DNA of 64,000 nt from Neostapfia colusana (GCA_030760725.1 JASWHV010000012.1:49755652-49819651), one strand, 5' to 3'. Numbered from the stretch's first letter, positions 1 to 9,785 are shown. Numbers and translations are program-made. Notes: a model not told the origin generated them from the sequence alone.

Positions 1-617
1 ATCATGGCGGCACACTGCCGCTCCAACTCACCCTTGTGCGCCGCGGGGTACCGGTAGGGGCGAACGGCGACCGGCTGGGCATCGGGCTTGTGAATGATGT
101 GGTGGTTGTGCGCACGCTTTGGGGGCAGACCGACGGGGTCCGCGAAGAGCCCCCCAAACGAGAGCAGCAGCGCCTCCAAGAGGGGACCGGCCTCTGTTGC
201 GCCTAGGGCCGGCACGGAGGGGCTGGCCACGCCGGTCCAGGAGATGGGGTGCCCCTGGTGCTGGAAGGACATGCGCCGACGGCCGAGGTCCCAAACAATG
301 GGCCCCAACACACCGAGCCACCGGATGCCAAGAACGACGTCGTACCCTGCTAATGGCATGATGTAGAGGTTGGCCGGGAACGAATCGCCGTCGATGAGCA
401 GGGGCGCGTCGCGGATGACGCCGGCGCAGGTGACTCACTCGCCATTAGCGACCAAGGCTGTGAGACGGGGGCATTGGCAGAGGGGTAGGCCGGAGCGTCG
501 CGCCGCCTCCTCCGAGATAAAGTTGTGCGTGCTGCCGAAGTCGAGGAGGGCGACGAGTGCCGCGGCGCCTAGTGTCACGGCGATCTGCATGGTGCCCGCC
601 ATGGAAACCCCAACCAC
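1..617 (-). pseudogene. pol: Gypsy-1 pol start: retropepsin and entry into reverse transcriptase
   Basis: Reading leftward from 617 there is an aspartic protease. Its active-site motif reads LLDFGSTHNFIS, with Phe where the Ser or Thr of the D-S/T-G motif belongs, so it is likely inactive. A TGA codon at 435-437 interrupts the frame just after VANGE; a single G-to-A change of TGG would explain it. The frame then stays open to the window edge through a PLAGYDVVLGIRWL-type segment, typical of the protease C-terminal half, and a VAVRPYRYPAAHKGELE segment, which is the usual connection into the reverse transcriptase domain. Palm and fingers are outside the window. Confidence 0.8.
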
Positions 618-1606
618 GGCCTGTAAGGAAAAACAGGGGCCTCGGCGTCGAGTTCTGCGTCGCCAGCGGCTTCCGCGGCGTCCTCGATCTCCACTCCTTC
701 AAGAAAGAAGATGCGCCGGCAGAACCTGTTATTGCCACGGGTATATTTTTCACTGCAATTAAAACAGAGGCCCAGACGGCGATGTTCGGCCATCTCGTCC
801 GGGGTGAGGCATCTCTGGTTGTCCTCGCCACGACCCTGCTGGCGGCCACCGGAGGAGCAGGGAGCGCCAGCTGCTGCTGGGGCACCGAAAGCGCTGGCCG
901 GGGTGTGGGAATGGGAAGGATGCCGCGCCATGAGCGCCCGAGGTGGAGGCTGCACCAGGCGGTCGATCTCCATCAACTCCACTTGGCGCGCCAGGCTCAT
1001 GGCGGCCACGAGCGTCTCCGGATTGTGGATGCGTACGGCGTGGCTAAGCGGCGGCAGCAGTCCACCGGTGAAGAGCTGGACGCGCTGAGCCTCATCAAGA
1101 CGACCCACGCGAGCCAGGAGGGCCTGGAAACGATTTGAGTACTCCTCTATGGTCCCTGTACCCCGGCACTCGGCTAGCTTGAACAGCGGAGCTGAGCGGA
1201 GGGGAGGCCCAAACCGCAAGTTCAGGAGCTCCTTGAATCGCCCCCACGGCGGCGTGCCCTCAGCCTCCTGGAGTTGGATGTACCAGAGTTGCACGACGGC
1301 CGCCAAATTATACGAGGCCATCCACAAGCGTTCCTCCGCCATGGTGCGCTGTTGGCGAAAATAGGATTTACACTTGTTGATGAAGAGCATCGGATCGGTC
1401 TTGCCGTCGTAGCGGGGAAAATCCAATTTTTGGAATCTTGGGGGGCGATCAAGATCGCGCGGCCCCTCCGGGCGGCCGCCGGCGCCGCTGTCCGACGATG
1501 AGGCCGACTTCTCCTTCAAAGCCTCCATGTCGGCCTTCATGGTTTTCATCTCCGTGGTGATGGATTTCAACATCTCCATCATATCGGCGATAGTGGGATC
1601 GCTCAT
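575..1606 (-). pseudogene. gag: Gypsy-1 gag (capsid and nucleocapsid)
   Basis: A 343-codon reading frame begins with MSDPTIADMMEML. It has an N-terminal heptad-like helical segment (about residues 5-35), then a retrotransposon gag core (PRYDGKTDPMLFINKCKSYF, then a VVQLWY motif) around residues 60-200. Gag forms the cytoplasmic particle that packages the RNA. The zinc knuckle near residues 282-297 reads CFNCSEKYTRGNNRFC, with Asn where the zinc-binding His is expected, so it is probably non-functional. The last 20 or so residues are out of frame: the protein should pass into protease, but a frameshift near 620-630 diverts it to a stop at 575. The start is the first ATG after the primer-binding site, about 120 bases downstream of it. 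Confidence 0.85.
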
Positions 1607-1723
1607 GGCTGCTGGTTGTGGCGCGGGAGCGGTGGAGGGCTGCGGCGATAGTGGAGGGCTAGGGAGGTGGGCGGCGGCTGTGGAAGGATGGGTGGAGCAG
1701 GTGTTGGAGGACCGACGTGACCG

Positions 1724-1731
1724 TGATACCA
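1724..1731 (-). promoter_or_regulatory. Gypsy-1 primer-binding site
   Basis: The minus strand reads TGGTATCA three bases after the LTR end. It matches the first eight bases complementary to the 3' end of initiator tRNA-Met; the match decays after that (CGG instead of GAG). Confidence 0.65.
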
Positions 1732-1734
1732 GGT

Positions 1735-2078
1735 TGTCAAGGACGCCGAACCCCCGACTGACCGGACCGTGGCTACGCAGCTAGCCGTTGGCCGTCTTCT
1801 CCGGCGAGGATATCCCCTCAGCCGCAGGCTTAACAGAGAGAGAAAGAGAATTAAGGAAATGATTTTTGCCTTCCATTTGTCCAACGATTACAAATATATA
1901 TAGCCCAACCGAAATAAGGAAGGTTATCCTTTATTCTAGGAATTTCCAAAACAATTTGCTAAGTTTCTATCTTTAGCCTAAGAGGCTAACCCTTGCTGGA
2001 CGCCTGCCCAGGCGCTCAGCCGCGCGGCGCACGTCGCGGGCGCGTCCGCGCCTGGCATATGTGCGACCATACATGACA
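1735..2078 (-). repeat. Gypsy-1 5' LTR (344 bp)
   Basis: On the plus strand the segment starts TGTCA and ends TGACA, giving the usual TG...CA ends with a 5 bp inverted repeat. It lies directly upstream of the primer-binding site on the minus strand. A TATA-like run (TATATATA, minus strand) lies near 1893-1903, and CpG-rich sequence near 1990-2055 occupies U3. The second LTR is outside the window, so the boundaries rest on the terminal motifs and primer-site spacing only. Confidence 0.7.
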
Positions 2079-2723
2079 GTCACAATTTCCAAAAAATCAA
2101 GATCTCCCATGAACACTTTTTCCTTAAAATCCACTTAAAGAACTAACCAAGTATATAACAAGGACCAGTATTGTTGGAAATCCGGTGCTAGTTCTCGTTG
2201 TCCCAACAACACCTCTATTCCTTTTCTTATATAGGGATACATGTGTGACTCTTTATTCATGCTCTACTAGGACTCTTTAAATTTATTCTAAAACTACAGC
2301 AACTATTTCTATACCTGGGACTCTATTTTTTTACTAAACTAGAGACCTAAACTAATACGGTGAGGACTCCTTAGTGGCACCTGACTAGGACTCCTACCCC
2401 AAACTAACTAATATTCCAAAACAAGATTAACTCTAACGATCACCCTTAATCTTGTTTTCTTCATGAATTCTAATCTTGACATACCTTAGCCAAGATGATA
2501 AACACTTCTTAATTGTCCAGCACACACCTGCACTAATTTTAGGATGGTAACCACACCTCTTCCATCTAGGATGGCAAACACTCCACCATCCTGCACTCAA
2601 TTTCAGATGGACACATCTTCATCTTTAGAATGACGACACAACTTTTCCACCCTGCGCTCGAACTCGGGATGGAATGTATCTTTACATCCAAAGCACACAT
2701 CAATATGAGATGCACATGACTAC
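2079..2723. repeat. Old LTR-like remnant into which Copia-1 inserted
   Basis: No coding region is visible. From 2172 to about 2352 the sequence is clearly related to 9595-9785: both begin TGTTRGAAAYC and share CTCTATTCCTTTTCTTATATA and CTTTAAA/AACTATTTCTAT blocks. Read on the minus strand this looks like the end of an LTR, with TATATAAG about 55 bp before the CA end. The remainder (2353-2723) is AT-rich and unrecognised. Its right edge is the ACTAC target site of Copia-1. Confidence 0.45.
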
Positions 2724-3109
2724 TGTTGGAATAAGTCTTGTAGTCCTTTGGTCTTTGGTCCCCTAGTTCCTTGTACCCTAGTCCTTTTAGTTTGTTGCAC
2801 TTTAGTTCTTGGTCCTTGGTCCTTGTTGTACTCTAGTCCTTTGGTCTTTGTGGCCCCAATTAGGACAGCATCTAAGGACACTAGGACAGCATATTAAGGA
2901 CACTAAGACAGCATATTAAGAACACTAGGACAGCATCTTAGTGTCAGCCAAGGACAGCATATTAGTACAGCATCTAAGCATCTTAAACTAACATCTTTGT
3001 GGCATATCCTTGGGTTGGTATGGCATTGTGTGAGAAATAGACAAGAAAATTGCCCCAACTCCTAGTGTCATCCTCTCTTCCAATGAGAGTAAGAATTCAA
3101 CTACTAACA
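2724..3109 (+). repeat. Copia-1 5' LTR (386 bp)
   Basis: It starts TGTTGGAATAAG and ends CTACTAACA, just before the primer-binding site. Compared with the 3' LTR it lacks about 44 bp around position 3007, including the TATAAATA box, and it contains extra tandem copies of a GGACACTAGGACAGCATAT-like unit (about 2875-2940). Confidence 0.93.
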
Positions 3110-3111
3110 TC

Positions 3112-3123
3112 TGGTATCAGAGC
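3112..3123 (+). promoter_or_regulatory. Copia-1 primer-binding site
   Basis: TGGTATCAGAGC, two bases after the 5' LTR, is a perfect 12-base complement of the 3' end of initiator tRNA-Met. Confidence 0.92.
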
Positions 3124-3287
3124 CGTTCTATCCTGCAGCTTAAACATCTCCTACTCATCCCCTTCCCGCACCTCTCTCTATCCGCAACCGGCAGCAGGAA
3201 CACCGGCTGTTCCAGCTCATTCCTCTCCTGCACAGACGAGTAGCAACTTGTCTTCCACACATAACAGCCCTCCCCCACTAGTGCGCC

Positions 3288-4608
3288 ATGTCCGACGGAC
3301 AGTCTCAGCACTCGGTCGCCTCGAGCGCGCGGCAGACGGAGGTCGCCGCGGCAGAGGAGCGCGAGCGAGCGGCGGCAGAGATTGCGGCAATGGTGGCAAG
3401 GTTGGCGGCGGCGGAACTGGCAGCAGCGAGGGCGGAAGTGGAAGCAGCGGCGGCGGCGGCTGTAGTGCATGCGGCGGCAGCGGAGCTGGAGGCTCTGCGC
3501 GGCAGTAGCTCCAGCAGCTCTGTCGACGGCGGCGTCGACGATGAGCTCAGGCCGGTGAGGGAGGCGGCGCGAGCACGAGAGGTGCAGCGAGCAGCCGCGC
3601 GCCCCCATGGGCGCGACAGCCGCAGCCCAGACGGACGCGTACGCGCCGGTGGCGCTCCCGGCGGCGGCGGCTGGGTCGACGGAGAACGCGGCCATTACAG
3701 GCGGCGCGGTTCTCCCTCCCCGGACAGGTACCATGGACACCACGCGGTCCAGGCCATTGTCAGGGACGTCGGTCCCGGCGGTGGGTGGCCTACCCTCACC
3801 AAGACCAACTACGTCGAGTAGGCCGCGGTGATGAGGGTACGGCTCCAGGTGCGACACATGTGGGAAGCAGTTCAGTACGGCGATGTCGACTACTACGAGG
3901 ATCGACGGGCGTTAGATGCCCTCATTGCTGCAGTTCTCGCTTTCCAAGAAGCGGACTGCTAAGGAGACATGGGATGCCATCGCTGCGGCACGCATCGGCA
4001 GCGACCGCGCCCGCAAGTCCACACTGCAGTCGCTTCGCAAGGAGTGGGTGAACCTGGGCTTTAAGCCAGGTGAGGACGTTGATGACTTTGCTCTCCGTCT
4101 CAACACTTTGTTGCAGAAGTTGGTGCAGTTCGGCGACGACACCTACGAAGAGAGAGCTGTCGAGAAGCTCCTTCGGTGCATCCCCGAGAAGTACAAGCAG
4201 ATCGCTCGCTCGATCGAGTCTCTGCTAGACCTCTCCACGATGTCGATCGAAGAGGCGATAGGTCGCCTCAAGGTCGTCGACAGCGACGAACCACAACCTC
4301 TCTCGGGGCCTATCACCATTGGCGGCAAGCTTCATCTCACTCGCGAGCAGTGGGAGGCTGGCCAGGGTGACCCGAAGAAGGGGGAGTCCTCTTTCTCGAC
4401 AGGCGGCCGCAAGCACGGCAAGTCGCGCTAGGGGCGCGGAGGTACCCAGGCCGGGGCACGCGGACGTACCGAGGGTGGCGCCCGCGGAGGCGCCCAGGGC
4501 GGCACCGTCGGCAACCACAAGCCGACACGAGACGACACCTGCCACAACTGTGGCAAGCTTGGTCATTGGGCCAGGGAGTGTCGACAGCCACGACGTGGCC
4601 AGGCCCAC
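3288..4608 (+). pseudogene. gag: Copia-1 gag
   Basis: It starts at the ATG at 3288 (MSDGQSQHSV). The first 80 residues form an Ala/Glu/Arg-rich helical stretch with strong coiled-coil character. A WPTLTKTNY motif near residue 170 is the standard copia gag entry; the next codon but two is TAG (3819-3821), where copia gags usually have Trp. A frameshift near 3930-3955 moves the rest into another frame, which carries the UBN2-type core (AKETWDAIAAARIG to about 4330). A second TAG (4429-4431) follows, then an Arg/Gly-rich linker and an intact CCHC zinc knuckle, CHNCGKLGHWAREC (4540-4581). Gag would assemble the particle and bind the RNA; this copy cannot make it whole. Confidence 0.88.
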
Positions 4609-5328
4609 GTGGCACAGGTAGAGGAGGAGCCATCTTTGCTTCTGGCACATGGAAGCATCAAGCCACCTCTAGTGGCATCGACCGCAGCGGCTCTCCTTCA
4701 TCTTGATAAGCCAAGAGCACACGCTTTCCTCGGCGACGGCTCTAGCAACGACAAGACTGACGGGTGGTGCCTCGACACCGGCGCCACCCATCACATGATC
4801 GGTCGACGGGAGTTCTTCGTTGAGCTTGACTCCAATGTCCGAGGCTCTGTCGAGTTTGGTGACGCCTCCGGCGTGGAGATCAAGGGTGTCGGCTCCGTCA
4901 TCCTCACCGCCGAATCTGGTGAGCACAGGCTGCTCGTCGGAGTCTACTACATCCCCGCGTTGAGAAACTCCATCATCAGCCTGGGACAGCTGGATGAGAA
5001 CGGTTCGCGCGTGGAGATTAAGGATGGAGTCATGAGGATTTGGGATCGCCATCGTCGCCTTCTTGCCAAGGTAACTAGAGGCACCAATCGACTCTATGTC
5101 ATTCACGTGCAGGTAGCACAGCCTGTCTGCCTTGCCACTCGTCGGGACGACGAGGCATGACAGTGGCACGAGCGCTTTGGGCATCTTCACTTCGAGGCCC
5201 TAAAGCAACTTAGTGCCAAGGAGATGGTGCGAGGCATGCCATGCCTTGACCACGTGGAGCAGCTCTGCGACGTCTGCGTATTGACGAAGCAGATTTCCTT
5301 TTCCCCAGCAGTCGAGCTTTCGAGCTAA
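4609..5328 (+). pseudogene. pol: Copia-1 protease and integrase zinc-binding region
   Basis: This continues the frame of the zinc knuckle. The retropepsin motif LDTGATHHMI is intact (catalytic Asp codon 4774-4776), followed by typical VEFGDASGVEIKG and LLVGVYYIPALRNSIISLGQL segments. A TGA at 5158-5160 interrupts the chain just before the GAG-pre-integrase motif (HERFGHLHFEALKQL, then CDVC), which forms the HHCC zinc-binding part. The frame closes at 5326-5328, after a frameshift near 5290-5310 that separates it from the integrase core. Confidence 0.85.
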
Positions 5329-5701
5329 GGAACGGCTCGAGCTCGTTCACGGGGACTTGTGTGGCCCGGTGACACCAGCTACACCAGGAGGACGACGCTA
5401 CTTCCTGCTGCTCGTCGACGACCTCCCCCGCTACAGGTGGGTCGTGGTCCTTGGCAGCAAGGGAGAGGCTGCGAACGCCATCAAGCGCGCGCAGGCCATT
5501 GCGGAGGTGGAGTGCGGCCGCAAGCTGCGTGTGCTGCACACCGACAATGGCGGTGAATTCACGGCGGCTGAATTCGCGTCGTACTGCGCGGATGAGGGTG
5601 TTCAGCGCCACTACTCCACGCCCTACAGTCCGCAGCAGAACGGCGTCGTTGAGCGGCGCAACCAGACGGTTGTGGGGATGGCTCGGGCCCTCCTCAAGTA
5701 G
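5300..5701 (+). pseudogene. pol: Copia-1 integrase catalytic core
   Basis: In the +2 frame the rve-type core is recognisable: LELVHGDLCGPV, the first catalytic Asp region LLLVDDLPRY, the second in HTDNGGEFTA, and the catalytic Glu in SPQQNGVVERRN. All three acidic residues appear present. Integrase joins the cDNA to the chromosome. A TAG at 5699-5701 cuts this part from the downstream frame, which otherwise continues in phase. Confidence 0.88.
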
Positions 5702-5707
5702 AGGGGA

Positions 5708-7993
5708 ATGCCGGCTATCTTCTGGGGAGAGGCGGTGGTGACGGCTGTCTACATCCTCAACCGCTCGCCCACCAAGGCTCTCAACGGCAGGACGCCGTAC
5801 GAGGCTTGGTATGGGCGCAAGTCGGCGGTCTCTCATCTACGGGTCTTCGGCTGCCTCGCGTTCGTCAAGGAGCTTGGCCACATCAGCAAGCTCGACGACA
5901 GGAGCACTCCGGGGGTGTTCATCGGCTACGCGGAGGGCTCGAAGGCCTACCGCATTCTCGACCCAGAGACACAGCGTGTGCGCACGACGCGCGACGTTGT
6001 GTTCAACGAAGGGCGAGGATGGGCATGGGACAAGGCGGTGGACGACGGCTCGACTCTAACATATGACAACTTCATCGTCGAGTACGTCCACTTTAAGGGA
6101 ACTGGGGGAGTGGGCAGCTCTTCTCCACCAACTTCAGCACCACGCTCCCCAGTCACGACCTCGGCTGCGGCGACCTCTCCACCACCACAGCCGGCGACCC
6201 CACACACTCCAGCACCGACTGCCATCCCTCCGGGTACGTCCACTCCGACACCAGCTCATGTCGAGCACAAACCGGTGCAGTTCGTTACTTCGCTCTCCCA
6301 CGATGAGGAGCGCATCGACGCATACCACGACGGCGAGCCGTTGCGGTATCGTACGATGGAGGATCTTCTCGGTGACCAGTCGGTGCCGGGACTGGTCCCT
6401 CGTGATCTGGAGGCGCAGTTGCATCTTGCGTGCGACGATGGCGAGCCTCGGTCTTTCGCGGAGGCTGAGAGACACGCGGCATGGCGTGCCGCGATGCAGT
6501 CGGAGATGGACGCGGTTGAGACGAACCGCACTTGGGAGCTTGCTGATCTCCCTCGTGGTCACCGTGCGATCACCCTTAAGTGGGTGTTGAAGTTGAAGAG
6601 GGATGAAGCCGGCGCCATCGTCAAGCACAAGGCTCGCTTGGTGGCACGCGGCTTCGTGCAGCAGGAGGGGATCGACTTCGACGATGCTTTTGCCCCCGTG
6701 GCACGGATGGAATCCGTGCGACTCCTTGCACTCGCTGCCCAAGAAGGTTGGCATGCCCAGCACATGGACGACAAGTCGGCGTTCCTCAACGGCGACTTGA
6801 AGGAGGAGGTCTACGTACACCAGCCGTCGGGGTTTGTGGTCCCTGGCAAGGAGGGCAAGGTGTTGCGCCTGCGCAAGGCCCTCTATGGCTTGCGTCAGGC
6901 ACCAAGGGCGTGGAATGCCAAGTTGGATTCCACGCTCAAGAGGATGGGCTTCGGGCAATGCCCGCACGCGGCGGCCATCTACCGGCGGGGCAATGGAGGA
7001 AACACCCTACTGGTGGGTGTCTACGTCGACGACTTGGTGATCACCGGCACCAAGGATGCGAAGGTAGCAGCGTTCAAGGAAGAGATGAAAGCCACCTTCC
7101 AGATGAGTGATTTGGGATCTCTCTCCTTCTACCTTGGGATTGAGGTGCACCAGGCCGACTCCGGGATCACACTTCGACAGACCGCCTACGCCAAGCGCAT
7201 TGTTGAGCTAGCTGGGCTCACAAACTGCAACCCAGCTCTCACTCCGATGGAGGAGAGGTTGAAACTGAGCCGCGACAGCACGGCGGAGGAGGTGGACGCT
7301 ACGCAGTACCGGCGTCTTGTGGGGAGCCTTCGCTACCTCACCCACACACGGCCGGACTTGGCATTCTCCGTTGGCTACGTTAGTCGGTTCCTGCAACGAA
7401 CGACGACGGATCACCAGCAGGCTGTGAAGAGGATCATCCGCTATGTTGCGGGGACTCTCGATCACGGCCTCCACTACCCGAGGTGTCCTGGGGAGGCACA
7501 CCTTGTCGGGTACAGCGATAGCGACCACGCCGGCGACATCGACACCAGCAAGAGCACGAGCGGGATCCTCTTCTTCTTCGACAAGTGCCTCGTTAGCTGG
7601 CAGTCGGTCAAGCAGCAGGTGGTGGCCCTGTCTAGCTGCGAGGCCGAGTACATAGCGGCCTCCACCGCTTCGACTCAGGCGCTCTGGCTTAGTCGACTGC
7701 TTGGTGATCTCCTCAGCAGAGACACTGGAGCGGTCGAACTCAGGGTGGACAACATGTCCGCTCTGGCCCTGGCAAAGAATCCCGTTTTCCATGAACGGAG
7801 CAAGCACATCCGGGTGAGGTACCACTTCATCCGAAAATGCTTGGAGGAAGGGAGCATCAAGGCGAACTACATCAACACCGATGACCAGCTTGCGGACCTG
7901 CTCACGAAGCCCCTTGGGAGGCTCAAGTTCATTGAACTTCACACCAAGATCGGGATGGTCCAACCCTCTCAGAAGACGACGTACAAGACTTAG
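5708..7993 (+). CDS. pol: Copia-1 integrase C terminus, reverse transcriptase and RNase H (one open frame)
   Basis: This is a 761-codon uninterrupted frame in phase with the integrase core upstream, so the ATG at 5708 is probably an internal methionine. Residues 1-110 complete the integrase (PAIFWGEAVVTAVYILNRSP, then VFGCLAFVK and GVFIGYAEGSKAYRI). Residues 110-250 form a Pro/Ser/Thr-rich linker. The RVT_2 reverse transcriptase runs from about residue 265 to 510, with KARLVARGFVQQEG, ALYGLRQAPRAW and the catalytic YVDDLVITG (near 7021). RNase H occupies about 600-740, with YSDSDHAGD, SCEAEYIAAS and DNMSALALAKNP. It ends with the usual copia tail, PLGRLKFIELHTKIGM. It copies the RNA into cDNA in the particle. 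The frame is intact, but its upstream partners are broken. Confidence 0.92.
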   Translation: MPAIFWGEAVVTAVYILNRSPTKALNGRTPYEAWYGRKSAVSHLRVFGCLAFVKELGHISKLDDRSTPGVFIGYAEGSKAYRILDPETQRVRTTRDVVFNEGRGWAWDKAVDDGSTLTYDNFIVEYVHFKGTGGVGSSSPPTSAPRSPVTTSAAATSPPPQPATPHTPAPTAIPPGTSTPTPAHVEHKPVQFVTSLSHDEERIDAYHDGEPLRYRTMEDLLGDQSVPGLVPRDLEAQLHLACDDGEPRSFAEAERHAAWRAAMQSEMDAVETNRTWELADLPRGHRAITLKWVLKLKRDEAGAIVKHKARLVARGFVQQEGIDFDDAFAPVARMESVRLLALAAQEGWHAQHMDDKSAFLNGDLKEEVYVHQPSGFVVPGKEGKVLRLRKALYGLRQAPRAWNAKLDSTLKRMGFGQCPHAAAIYRRGNGGNTLLVGVYVDDLVITGTKDAKVAAFKEEMKATFQMSDLGSLSFYLGIEVHQADSGITLRQTAYAKRIVELAGLTNCNPALTPMEERLKLSRDSTAEEVDATQYRRLVGSLRYLTHTRPDLAFSVGYVSRFLQRTTTDHQQAVKRIIRYVAGTLDHGLHYPRCPGEAHLVGYSDSDHAGDIDTSKSTSGILFFFDKCLVSWQSVKQQVVALSSCEAEYIAASTASTQALWLSRLLGDLLSRDTGAVELRVDNMSALALAKNPVFHERSKHIRVRYHFIRKCLEEGSIKANYINTDDQLADLLTKPLGRLKFIELHTKIGMVQPSQKTTYKT

Positions 7994-8001
7994 GGGGAGA
8001 A
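7991..8001 (+). promoter_or_regulatory. Copia-1 polypurine tract
   Basis: TAGGGGGAGAA overlaps the pol stop codon (7991-7993) and abuts the 3' LTR. It would prime plus-strand cDNA. Confidence 0.85.
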
Positions 8002-8373
8002 TGCTGGAATAAGTCTTGTAGTCCTTTGGTCTTTGGTCCCCTAGTCCCTTGTACCCTAGTCCTTTTAGTTTGTTGCACTTTAGTCCTTGGTCCTTGTACT
8101 CTAGTCCTTTGGTCTTTGTGGCCCCAATTAGGATAGCATCTAAGGACACTAGGACAGCATCTTAGTGTCAGCCAAGGACAGCATATTAGGACAGCATCTA
8201 AGCATCTTAGACTAGCATCTTTGTGGCATATGCTTGGCTGCCATGGCAGCTATAAATATGTAGCCTCAACCCCTTGGGTTGGTATGGCATTGTGTGAGAA
8301 ATAGACAAGAAAATTGCCCCAACTCCTAGTGTCATCCTCTCTTCCAATGAGAGTAAGAATTCAACTACTAACA
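8002..8373 (+). repeat. Copia-1 3' LTR (372 bp)
   Basis: It starts TGCTGGAATAAG directly after a polypurine tract and ends CTACTAACA before the ACTAC duplication. It retains TATAAATA at 8251-8258 and has only one copy of the GGACACTAGGACAGCAT unit. Confidence 0.93.
8251..8258 (+). promoter_or_regulatory. TATA box in Copia-1 3' LTR
   Basis: TATAAATA is about 250 bp into the 3' LTR. The corresponding position in the 5' LTR has been deleted, so only this downstream LTR still has a recognisable core promoter. Confidence 0.75.
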
Positions 8374-8976
8374 ACTACCTCCATTGTCGTTAACAGCTCT
8401 CGCACCAAGGGCCCGTGGCCCAGCCTTCAATTTGCACACGCTTCTTCTACAGCAGACGTACACTGCACGTGCACAACCCGCGTGAATCAGGTCCATCAGC
8501 GCGTCGTGTCGTAGCCTGCTGAGGTCCACCAGCTGACGTGCCTCGGATCCAACCTTTTTGGATCGATCGACGAAAGAGCCACATTAGCATCGCCTTGCGG
8601 CGCCCCTGCACGTCCACGAAGTGCTCCCACGTGTTGGTGCCCACATCGTAGAAGCTCAAGCGGCACAGAATGTGCCGATCGACATCGCTGAGGACCTCGC
8701 ACGCAGCTCAGCCTTGAACTCACGAGCTAGCCCACATGCAGTAGCTACTCGGGCCACGTGCCGTGTCACAGCCAACTGGCCACGTGTCCGATGCCATGCA
8801 TCATGCTGCTGCCTCTGTTGCAATTCTATCCCCAAAACTGTTTCTGATCTTGCTGTACAAACTGATCTTCCCTAGCAGATCAGTCTGACCTTGGCTTTGA
8901 TGGCGGTTGATCCAAGTCTGGTGGCGGCTAGGGTTGAGGAGGGAGGCAGCAGCTTGAGGAAGATGATGCCCTGGGA
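8374..8976. other. Unassigned stretch right of Copia-1
   Basis: This continues the sequence split by Copia-1. I recognise no protein. On the minus strand, about 8700 to 8540 reads as an open segment containing EVLSDVDRHILCRL and YDVGTNTWEHFVDV, which might be a decayed coding fragment, but I cannot name a family. No LTR ends are visible. Confidence 0.3.
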
Positions 8977-9060
8977 GGCTGGAACAGCACCAGACCTGGG
9001 CGGCGGCTGGAACAGCACCAGACCTGGGCGGCGGCTGGAACAGCACCAGACCTGGGCGAC
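8977..9060. repeat. 28 bp tandem repeat, three copies
   Basis: The unit GGCTGGAACAGCACCAGACC plus TGGGCGGC is repeated head to tail at 8977-9004, 9005-9032 and 9033-9060. The copies are identical apart from the end of the last one. Confidence 0.85.
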
Positions 9061-9594
9061 GGCAGACCCTAGCCCCTGGTGGTGGCTAGGGTTCTTGGGA
9101 GACGCCGACCTGAGAGAGAAAGAGAGGGGCGGCGGCGGCAGCAAGGGGGAGAGAGGCGGCTAGGGCAGGGAAAAATGGAGGAATTTTTCTTTATTGATCT
9201 CTCTCATAATTTGGGGTGTTTTGGCTTGTTTATATAGCCCCCCTTACAAGAGTACTAATATATTACAATAGGAAAAACAGTTTATTTACTAAACTAGGGC
9301 TGCCACCTTGAACATGGTGCAGCCGCACCGACTCGGGCTGACCAGCCCTGATCTGGGTGCGCACACAACAGGGGTGGGGGGGGGGGGGGGAGGGACCAGA
9401 GTTCGCCCCCCCCCCCCCTGTCCTGGCCGCCCAGGCTCAGCGGCAGGGTCATCCCACAGCCGCCACCATCCGAGCCTTTGCTGGATTGGCTGCTTGCAAG
9501 ACATGCTTCCACCAGATTGGCCACCCCCGGGAGCAAAGGTTGCTCCTCCCAAAGGCAGCGAACTAGGATAAAAAACCTAAACCTTGGTACCGAA
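9061..9594 (-). other. LTR- or leader-like minus-strand sequence with long G and C runs
   Basis: Read on the minus strand there is GCTATATAAACAAGCC near 9225-9240, then a CT-rich leader with CCCTAGCC repeats, resembling a retroelement promoter plus 5' leader. No PBS or gag was found. A run of 15 G (9376-9390) faces a run of 13 C (9406-9418) 15 bases downstream and could fold as a hairpin. No supported gene. Confidence 0.35.
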
Positions 9595-9785
9595 TGTTAG
9601 AAACCTGACGTTGGTTCTCATTATCCTAGCAGCTCTCTATTCCTTTTCTTATATAAGGTTTTATGTGTAGTCCTATAAGAACTCTTTATTCCTGCTATAC
9701 TAAGACTCTTTAAACATATTCCAGAATTGCAACAACTATTTCTATCCCTAAGACTCTTTGTTTCTTAACTAAACTAAAGCCCTAG
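9595..9785 (-). repeat. Diverged LTR-like segment related to 2172-2352
   Basis: It shares the TGTTAGAAACC start and the CTCTATTCCTTTTCTTATATA, CTTTATTC and AACTATTTCTAT blocks with 2172-2352. On the minus strand TATATAAG is about 55 bp before the CA end. The two may be the LTRs, or copies of the LTR, of one old minus-strand element. Confidence 0.5.

Larger units (their letters stand above)
1..2078 (-). mobile_element. Gypsy-1: 5' part of a Ty3/gypsy retrotransposon, cut by the window edge
   Basis: The order on the minus strand is LTR (2078 to 1735), primer-binding site, gag (1606 to 575), protease and the start of the reverse transcriptase region, which leaves the window at base 1. The gag core and the degenerate zinc knuckle followed by an RIFFLEG-type segment resemble Reina-like chromoviruses, but I cannot fix the lineage without the integrase. 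The copy is broken by a frameshift between gag and pol and by a nonsense codon in protease. The left LTR and the TSD lie outside the window. Confidence 0.85.
2724..8373 (+). mobile_element. Copia-1: Ty1/copia retrotransposon, full length but defective
   Basis: The element is 5650 bp, with two related LTRs (2724-3109 and 8002-8373), a primer-binding site, a PPT and a copia-order polyprotein: gag, protease, integrase, reverse transcriptase, RNase H. A 5 bp target-site duplication, ACTAC, flanks it (2719-2723 and 8374-8378). Gag and the front of pol carry at least four nonsense codons and two frameshifts, whereas the 3' 2.3 kb is an unbroken reading frame. The coding part is GC-rich, unlike its AT-rich surroundings. 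I did not assign a copia lineage. Confidence 0.95.

Noticed and set aside
2079..2170. Search for tRNA or rRNA genes, here and across the window
   Set aside because: No cloverleaf with A and B boxes and no rRNA core were seen; only tRNA-complementary primer sites occur.
8447..8723. Minus-strand frame with YDVGTNTWEHFVDV as a possible host gene
   Set aside because: Too short, no family recognised, and surrounded by repeat remnants; kept only as an unassigned stretch.
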